From positions 1 through 17,456 of the forward strand of contig PWGF01000065.1 in NCBI GenBank assembly GCA_003554375.1: a stretch of DNA of 17,456 bases. Direction: 5' to 3'. The stretch comes from Spirochaetaceae bacterium. GTDB taxonomy: Bacteria > Spirochaetota > Spirochaetia > DSM-27196 > SKKC01. How positions within the stretch are numbered: position 1 is the stretch's first letter; every line of letters starts with the position of its first letter. The position numbers and the translations under genes were made by a program. The notes beneath the pieces are model-generated. The model was not told the origin of the DNA. It ran no database searches and saw nothing but the letters and a program-made list of their open reading frames with translations. Shown here piece by piece: positions 13,489 through 17,456 of this stretch.

Positions 13489-14238
13489 TCAACGCCCGCT
13501 GACCGCCGACTCGATGAAGTCTCGGACCGTGAAGCGGCCGGCGCGCCCTTGCAGCCACTCAGCCGCCCGCACCGCACCCACGGCAAAGCCTTGCCGGGTG
13601 CGCGCTTCATGTGCCACACGGATGGTGTCGAACGCCGAGTCGAAGGCGAGCTCGTGGGTCCCCGGGACGGCTCCTCCGCGCATCGATGCCACGTGCATCT
13701 CGTTCGCCTCGAGCGGACGATGGAGCGCCTCGGTAACGAGACAATCCTTCCGGCTTGACGCGGAAAGAACTCGCCGCGCCGCTTCCAACGCTGTTCCCGA
13801 GGGACTGTCGCGCTTCCCGCGGTGATGCACCTCGAAGAGCATCGGCTCATAGTCGTCGAACTCATCGAGGAGTTGTGCGGTCTGCTCGGCAAGCATAAAG
13901 AAGAGATTTGCCCCGAGCGAGAAATTGGCGCCGGTCAGGTACCCGATGCTACTTGAAGCGACGAGCTCTTCCACCTCCTTCGCCCGGTTCTCCCATCCGG
14001 TGGTTCCTACCACGGCCGAGACATGATTCTCCACATATGCGCGGGCATTGTCCAGCACCGCGTCTCCGGTACTGAACTCGATTGCCACATCCACACTGTG
14101 AAGGTGTCCCGCAGTATGCCCGGCCTCGACGTCGTCGGCATGGGGATCCACCCGCACGGAACACGTGTGCCCTCGGGCGAGGGCCGCTTGCTCTATCTCG
14201 CGGCCCATGCGCCCGTAGCCGACTACGGCGATTCTCAT
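13489..14238 (-). CDS. dapB: 4-hydroxy-tetrahydrodipicolinate reductase
   Basis: 249 residues from the ATG at 14238. The start is fixed by GGAGGAG just upstream and by MRIAVVGYGRMG being the expected N-terminus; an in-frame ATG seven codons earlier lies before the ribosome site. The enzyme reduces the DapA product with NAD(P)H. It shows the N-terminal Rossmann glycine motif VGYGRMG (6-12), IEFSTGDAV, VVGTTGW and the signature E-V-H-H-R-G-K-R-D-S-P-S-G-T-A (136-150), with the catalytic His pair 138-139 and Lys 142. Its ATG overlaps the pta stop by one base (TGATG), so translation is very likely coupled to pta. Confidence 0.97.
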   Translation of the reverse strand: MRIAVVGYGRMGREIEQAALARGHTCSVRVDPHADDVEAGHTAGHLHSVDVAIEFSTGDAVLDNARAYVENHVSAVVGTTGWENRAKEVEELVASSSIGYLTGANFSLGANLFFMLAEQTAQLLDEFDDYEPMLFEVHHRGKRDSPSGTALEAARRVLSASSRKDCLVTEALHRPLEANEMHVASMRGGAVPGTHELAFDSAFDTIRVAHEARTRQGFAVGAVRAAEWLQGRAGRFTVRDFIESAVSGR

Positions 14239-15242
14239 CAACTCTCCTCCGTCTGGCAAAGGGTTGCAGCCGCGGTGTTGACGATATCGTCCACCGAGCA
14301 GCCGCGGCTCAGATCGCTGACCGGACGAGCGAAGCCTTGGAGGAATGGCCCGTACGCCTCCGCTCCGCCTAATCGCTGAACGAGCTTGTACCCAATATTG
14401 CCGCTGTCCAGATCCGGGAACACGAGCACGTTGGCGCCGCCGGCCACCGAGGAGTCCGGAGCCTTTTTGGTTGCCACTTTGGGCACGAGCGCTGCATCCG
14501 CTTGGAGTTCGCCGTCGAGGGCCAACTCAGGCTTCCGCTCCTGGGCAATCCTCACGGCATCACGCACCTTTGCCACGCGCTCATGCTCAGCCGAGCCTTT
14601 TGTTGAGAAGCTCAAGAGCGCCACTTTTGGCTCGGTTTCCAGGAATGTTTGGCACGACTCCGCAGCTGCGATGGCGATCTCTGCCAACTGCGACGCGTCC
14701 GGATCAGGGATGGTGGCACAGTCCGAGAATATCAGTGCTCCGTTGGTCCCGTACGACTGGTGGGGAGTCTGCATCACAAAACACGACGAGGCTGACTGCA
14801 CTCCCGGTTTTGTCTTTATGATGGTGAAGGCGGCACGAAGTACGTCGGCTGTGGAGTTTTCGGCACCCGCGACCATAGCATCGCCGTCTCCGAGGCGGAC
14901 CATCATGGCACCCCACTTAAGAGGATCCCTTAACTCTTCTTGAGCCGCTTCGTGGGTCATCCCTTTGTGTTTTCGCAGTTCGACGAGCTCGGTTGCATAA
15001 CGTTCGAGCGTGTGGGGATCCTTTGTAGGCTCCACAACGGCGACGTCGGTGAGCTCGACTCCTGCTTCCTTCGCGGCCCGTGAGACCGACTCAGGATCCC
15101 CCAATAGGGTTACCGTAGCCGCGAGCTTTTCTTCTACAATACGGGTGGCGGCCTCTACCGTCCGGGCTTCAGTCCCCTCAGGAAGGATAAGCGATTTTCC
15201 CAACTTCTGAGCTGACACACGTATTCGTTCAACAAAACTCAT
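14238..15242 (-). CDS. pta: Phosphate acetyltransferase
   Basis: 334 residues, matching the compact single-domain Pta form. It interconverts acetyl-CoA and acetyl phosphate, normally with acetate kinase; ackA is not in the window. Recognisable PTA_PTB motifs include LILPEGTEARTVEAA, GAENSTADVLRAAF, SFSTKGSAEHERV, GELQADAALVP and a C-terminal SGNIGYKLVQRLGGAEAYGP. The second ATG (15242) is preferred because GGAGGT lies exactly 6 nt upstream; the ATG at 15248 directly abuts that site. It heads the pta-dapB-dapA run, an uncommon pairing of fermentative energy metabolism with lysine/diaminopimelate genes. The gene is transcribed divergently from tyrA. No convincing promoter was found; TATAGT near 15288-15293 (minus strand) lacks a good -35. 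Confidence 0.96.
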   Translation of the reverse strand: MSFVERIRVSAQKLGKSLILPEGTEARTVEAATRIVEEKLAATVTLLGDPESVSRAAKEAGVELTDVAVVEPTKDPHTLERYATELVELRKHKGMTHEAAQEELRDPLKWGAMMVRLGDGDAMVAGAENSTADVLRAAFTIIKTKPGVQSASSCFVMQTPHQSYGTNGALIFSDCATIPDPDASQLAEIAIAAAESCQTFLETEPKVALLSFSTKGSAEHERVAKVRDAVRIAQERKPELALDGELQADAALVPKVATKKAPDSSVAGGANVLVFPDLDSGNIGYKLVQRLGGAEAYGPFLQGFARPVSDLSRGCSVDDIVNTAAATLCQTEES

Positions 15243-15401
15243 CACCATACCTCCAGTTCTTGGTTCTTAGATGGGTTCACCTGGGACTATAGCATGAGGC
15301 GGGGCGGCACGCTACCGCGTTCTACCGTCCGGCCGACCGATGCTTCGCCACGAACGGAGCAATCCTTGTGCTTCCTTGCCGCGGGCAGTATGATCGGCTC
15401 C

Positions 15402-16199
15402 ATGACAATTGGCGTATACGGGATGGGGCGGTTCGGGGCGTTCTGGGCGGACGCATTGTCCGCACGCCACCATGTGATCGGATATAACCGCTCCCCCGGA
15501 CGGGAGATACCGGAACGGGTAACGGTTGCCGAGGAGGACGAAGTCTTGGCGAGCGACGCGCTCTTCCTCTGCGTGAGTATCTCCTCCTTGGAGGACGTGG
15601 TGAGCCGGATTGCGCCCCGGATTCCCGACAATACCGTTGTTCTGGATACATGCTCAGTGAAAGTGCATCCCGTTCAGGTGCTCGCTCGAACCTTTCCAAG
15701 GTCTCAGTCACTTGTCGGAACTCATCCGATGTTCGGCCCGGATTCGGCCAGAGACGGACTGAGCGGGCTTCCGGTGGTCGTCTGCCCGGTGGAAGGGAAG
15801 CGGGAGCTCGCTCGGCAGTGGGGCGGTTTCTTTGGCGAGCTTGGTCTTGATGTGCACTTCATGGAAGCGGAAGAACATGATCGTGAGGCGGCATTCACGC
15901 AAGGAATTGCGCATCTGATCGGCCGTGTACTTGGGAACCTCGAGCTTCAAGCAAGCCCAATGGCTACGCTCGGCTATCGGAAGCTCTTGGATGTCGTGGA
16001 GCAGACCTGCAACGACCCGTGGCAGCTTTTCGTGGATCTCCAGCGGTACAACCCGTATTCCTCCCAGGTACAGTCGGACGTGGCGCGCAGTTTCGAGGCC
16101 GTGTTTTCCAGCCTCCGAGAGGAAGAGGGGCGCCTCCGAGACGAAGAGAGGCGCAATTCGCTCGGAGGTAGTCGGCAGGAAGGTTGGCCTAAGGGGTAA
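15402..16199 (+). CDS. tyrA: Prephenate dehydrogenase (arogenate dehydrogenase family)
   Basis: 265 residues from the ATG at 15402, which gives the expected N-terminus MTIGVYGMGRFGAFW with the NAD(P)-binding glycines. ATG codons at 15390 and 15294 are in frame but add non-conserved residues; none of the three has a strong ribosome site. The enzyme oxidatively decarboxylates prephenate (or arogenate) in tyrosine synthesis. Family motifs are VLDTCSVKVHP, GTHPMFGPDSA, GLPVVVCPV and EHDREAAFTQGIAHLIGR, the last containing the substrate-site His region. It has no fused chorismate mutase or ACT domain. The C-terminus is a charged helix partly built from a 21-bp duplication (LREEEGR/LRDEERR). Divergent from pta; followed at once by the bactofilin promoter. 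Confidence 0.92.
   Translation: MTIGVYGMGRFGAFWADALSARHHVIGYNRSPGREIPERVTVAEEDEVLASDALFLCVSISSLEDVVSRIAPRIPDNTVVLDTCSVKVHPVQVLARTFPRSQSLVGTHPMFGPDSARDGLSGLPVVVCPVEGKRELARQWGGFFGELGLDVHFMEAEEHDREAAFTQGIAHLIGRVLGNLELQASPMATLGYRKLLDVVEQTCNDPWQLFVDLQRYNPYSSQVQSDVARSFEAVFSSLREEEGRLRDEERRNSLGGSRQEGWPKG
16112..16153 (+). repeat. 21-bp tandem duplication near the tyrA 3' end
   Basis: Copies at 16112-16132 and 16133-16153 share 19 of 21 positions (core CCTCCGAGA-GAAGAG-GGCG). Each encodes seven residues of the charged C-terminal tail of TyrA, about 15 codons before the stop. Confidence 0.85.
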
Positions 16200-16201
16200 G
16201 G

Positions 16202-16230
16202 TTGACAGGAAGAGCGAACGGCCATACTAT
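16202..16230 (+). promoter_or_regulatory. Sigma-70-type promoter for the bactofilin gene
   Basis: A perfect -35 box TTGACA (16202-16207), a 17-bp spacer and TACTAT (16225-16230) begin 3 bases after the tyrA stop codon. Initiation near 16237 would leave a short leader of about 20 nt with the AGGAGGG ribosome site, supporting the ATG at 16256 as the true bactofilin start. Confidence 0.6.
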
Positions 16231-16255
16231 GCCCAAGCAATTGAGCAGGAGGGTT

Positions 16256-16615
16256 ATGTCGGACCTGCGCATACGCACAATCGATGAGTCGGAGCTGGAT
16301 ACTGTGCTCGGCGAAGATGTCGAGTTCGATGGAGAAATGTCCTTCCAGACTCCCATCCTGATAAAGGGACATGTCCAAGGCACCATTGATGCGGAGAGCG
16401 ATCTGTTCGTGAGCTCCAACGCAACCGTGCAGGCGGAGGTGCGTGCACGGGTGGTAAGCGTCAAAGGTCGGATACACGGGAACGTGGCAGCCAACAGTCG
16501 ATTGGAGCTGTTTTCAGGCTCTCGCATCGACGGAAAGATCAACAGTCCGGAGATAATCATGCAGCGCGGAGCAGTGTTCAACGGAACCTGCCGAATGGAT
16601 GCCGCACCTGAGTGA
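16256..16615 (+). CDS. Bactofilin (polymer-forming cytoskeletal protein)
   Basis: 119 residues from the ATG at 16256, preceded by AGGAGGG; earlier in-frame starts at 16202 and 16229 fall in the promoter. The core has the right-handed beta-helix pattern of bactofilins, with G/V/I turns repeating about every 17-18 residues: VEFDGEMSFQTPILIKGHVQG, split as rungs, then DLFVSSNATVQAEV, VVSVKGRIHGNV, RLELFSGSRIDGKI and IIMQRGAVFNGTC. Bactofilins self-assemble into nucleotide-independent filaments at the inner membrane and act in cell shape, polarity or wall-enzyme placement. In spirochaetes they have been tied to cell morphology. The short N-terminus (MSDLRIRTIDESELDT) may bind membrane. It is followed 9 bp later by an exported TPR protein, likely in the same transcript. 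Confidence 0.93.
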   Translation: MSDLRIRTIDESELDTVLGEDVEFDGEMSFQTPILIKGHVQGTIDAESDLFVSSNATVQAEVRARVVSVKGRIHGNVAANSRLELFSGSRIDGKINSPEIIMQRGAVFNGTCRMDAAPE

Positions 16616-16624
16616 GGGAGCGTC

Positions 16625-17245
16625 GTGAGGGAACACCGGTTCGTCTGGTTCCTGACAGCGATGATATGGGCTGCAGCGCCGTTGCCGGCTGACGATCCGG
16701 ATGCACTGGAGGCATACAGGCTCGGTGAATACCGGGAAGCGGTGGCCATTACCCGTGCCGAAATCGAAGAAAACCCGGCAAACCGTGATGCCTACACCGT
16801 GCTCGGCTGGAGTTTGATGGCGCTGGGGCGGTATGAAGAAGCGGCGGATTCGGCACAGGAAGCGCTTGAGTTCGCCCCTGTGGATCATCGACTTCTTCAT
16901 ATACGGGCAACGTCGCTGTACCGATTGGAGCGCTTCCGGGAGGCTCTGCAGTACTTGGAGCGCTATGCGGAGACGGCTCCGGACGGACGCTTCATTGCCG
17001 ATGTATACTACATGATGGGGCAGGTGTTCCTCAGCTTCGGCGAATACTACAATGCCGATATGGCCCTCACCGCCGCCGTCGATCACCGGCCGACGAACGC
17101 TGAGTGGTGGGTGGAGGTCGGAACGGCGCGTGAGCTTGCCGGTGACGAATCGGCAGCCGAGGAAGCGTACCGAAACGCGCTCGACATCGATCCGGACTCG
17201 CGAGAAGCCGAGCGTTCTCTGGAGCGGCTGGTGGACGGCCTGTAG
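16625..17245 (+). CDS. Exported tetratricopeptide-repeat protein
   Basis: 206 residues from the GTG at 16625, with GAGGGAG upstream and a signal peptide next (FVWFLTAMIWAAAPLPA, likely cleaved near residue 22). At least four TPR units follow: ALEAYRLGEYREAVAITRAEI; AYTVLGWSLMALGRYEEAADSAQEALEFAP; LLHIRATSLYRLERFREALQYLERYAETAP; and, after VYYMMGQVFLSFGEYYNADMAL, a final WWVEVGTARELAGDESAAEEAYRNALDIDP (quoted in parts under 20 residues: GWSLMALGRYEEAA, ATSLYRLERFREAL, MGQVFLSFGEYYNADMAL, RNALDIDP). TPRs are protein-binding scaffolds, and location outside the inner membrane suggests an envelope assembly partner. It lies 9 bp after the bactofilin gene, so a shared role in cell shape is plausible but unproven. 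No enzymatic motif. Confidence 0.88.
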   Translation: MREHRFVWFLTAMIWAAAPLPADDPDALEAYRLGEYREAVAITRAEIEENPANRDAYTVLGWSLMALGRYEEAADSAQEALEFAPVDHRLLHIRATSLYRLERFREALQYLERYAETAPDGRFIADVYYMMGQVFLSFGEYYNADMALTAAVDHRPTNAEWWVEVGTARELAGDESAAEEAYRNALDIDPDSREAERSLERLVDGL

Positions 17246-17247
17246 TT

Positions 17248-17268
17248 CTCCGGAAAGGGCTACCGGAG
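17248..17268 (+). terminator. Possible terminator stem after the TPR gene
   Basis: CTCCGG and CCGGAG form a 6-bp stem a few bases after the TPR stop, around a 9-nt loop. No T-tract follows, so this is a weak candidate. The remaining sequence to about 17384 contains only short GC-rich stems and no recognisable gene. Confidence 0.3.
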
Positions 17269-17384
17269 TGTGGAATGGACCGCCGGCGGGTCACTGCCGC
17301 TGCCGACGGGGTTTGGGCAGTTAGCCGGGGGCGACCTGCAGAATGCGGCGCGCTGTCCCTATGTACCGGTTGACCGGCCGATAC

Positions 17385-17413
17385 TTGGGAAAATCCTCCA
17401 TTTCCGTTATAAT
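17385..17413 (+). promoter_or_regulatory. Strong sigma-70-type promoter at the right edge
   Basis: TTGGGA (17385-17390), a 17-bp spacer and a perfect TATAAT (17408-17413) would start a transcript near 17420 that runs out of the window. An ATG at 17437 (MKGCLS) has no good ribosome site, and a structural RNA downstream cannot be excluded. Confidence 0.65.
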
Positions 17414-17456
17414 GTCGTGTAGTGTTCTCACGGGACATGAAGGGGTGCTTGTCCTC

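Noticed and set aside
12700..13758. 352-codon plus-strand frame opposite dapA and dapB
   Set aside because: Shadow of two unambiguous biosynthetic genes on the other strand.

Overview
The window is a gene-dense, GC-rich bacterial chromosome segment with no rRNA, tRNA, insertion sequence, integrase or CRISPR array. The best guess for the host is a free-living spirochaete (Spirochaeta-like). The reasons are a short ComEC without the C-terminal metallo-beta-lactamase domain, a small stand-alone TyrA beginning with a GVYGMGRFG-type nucleotide-binding motif, a PilZ protein with a membrane anchor, a bactofilin, and exported SPOR and TPR proteins. This assignment is inference from family flavour; no ribosomal marker is present to settle it.

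Left block (1-3261, minus strand). This is the start of a surface-polysaccharide operon read leftward out of the window. It comprises a NusG/RfaH-type elongation-factor paralogue, a soluble nucleotide-sugar 4,6-dehydratase that overlaps it by ATGA, and a DegT-family sugar aminotransferase cut by the window edge. Dehydratase plus aminotransferase is the classic pair for a 4-amino-4,6-dideoxy sugar, and the NusG paralogue probably keeps RNA polymerase going through the long cluster. A 342-bp divergent region (3262-3603) separates this operon from the next block and could hold its leader RNA.

Centre (3604-12323, plus strand). A small exported protein of unknown function is followed by an exported protein with an RlpA-like N-terminal region, a very long Pro/Glu linker and a C-terminal SPOR domain, so a cell-wall role is likely. 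Then come NAD-dependent DNA ligase (ligA), a membrane-anchored PilZ c-di-GMP receptor with its own promoter and leader, the DNA-uptake channel comEC, and rsmA (ksgA), which overlaps comEC by 20 bp.

Right part. pta, dapB and dapA form a minus-strand operon (12541-15242) joining acetyl-phosphate metabolism to the first diaminopimelate/lysine steps. Divergently, tyrA (prephenate dehydrogenase), a bactofilin with a promoter right after the tyrA stop, and an exported TPR protein run to 17245. The right edge carries a consensus-like promoter firing out of the window.

The main pattern that gene annotation does not explain is a recurrence of short degenerate tandem repeats. Several sit at or just after gene 3' ends: 14-bp units over the dehydratase stop, an 18-bp duplication over the ligA stop, about 50-bp units after rsmA, and a 21-bp duplication near the end of tyrA. 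Others are inside genes: 9-bp units in the SPOR protein and 21-bp units in the N-terminal part of comEC, where the reading frame itself is questionable.
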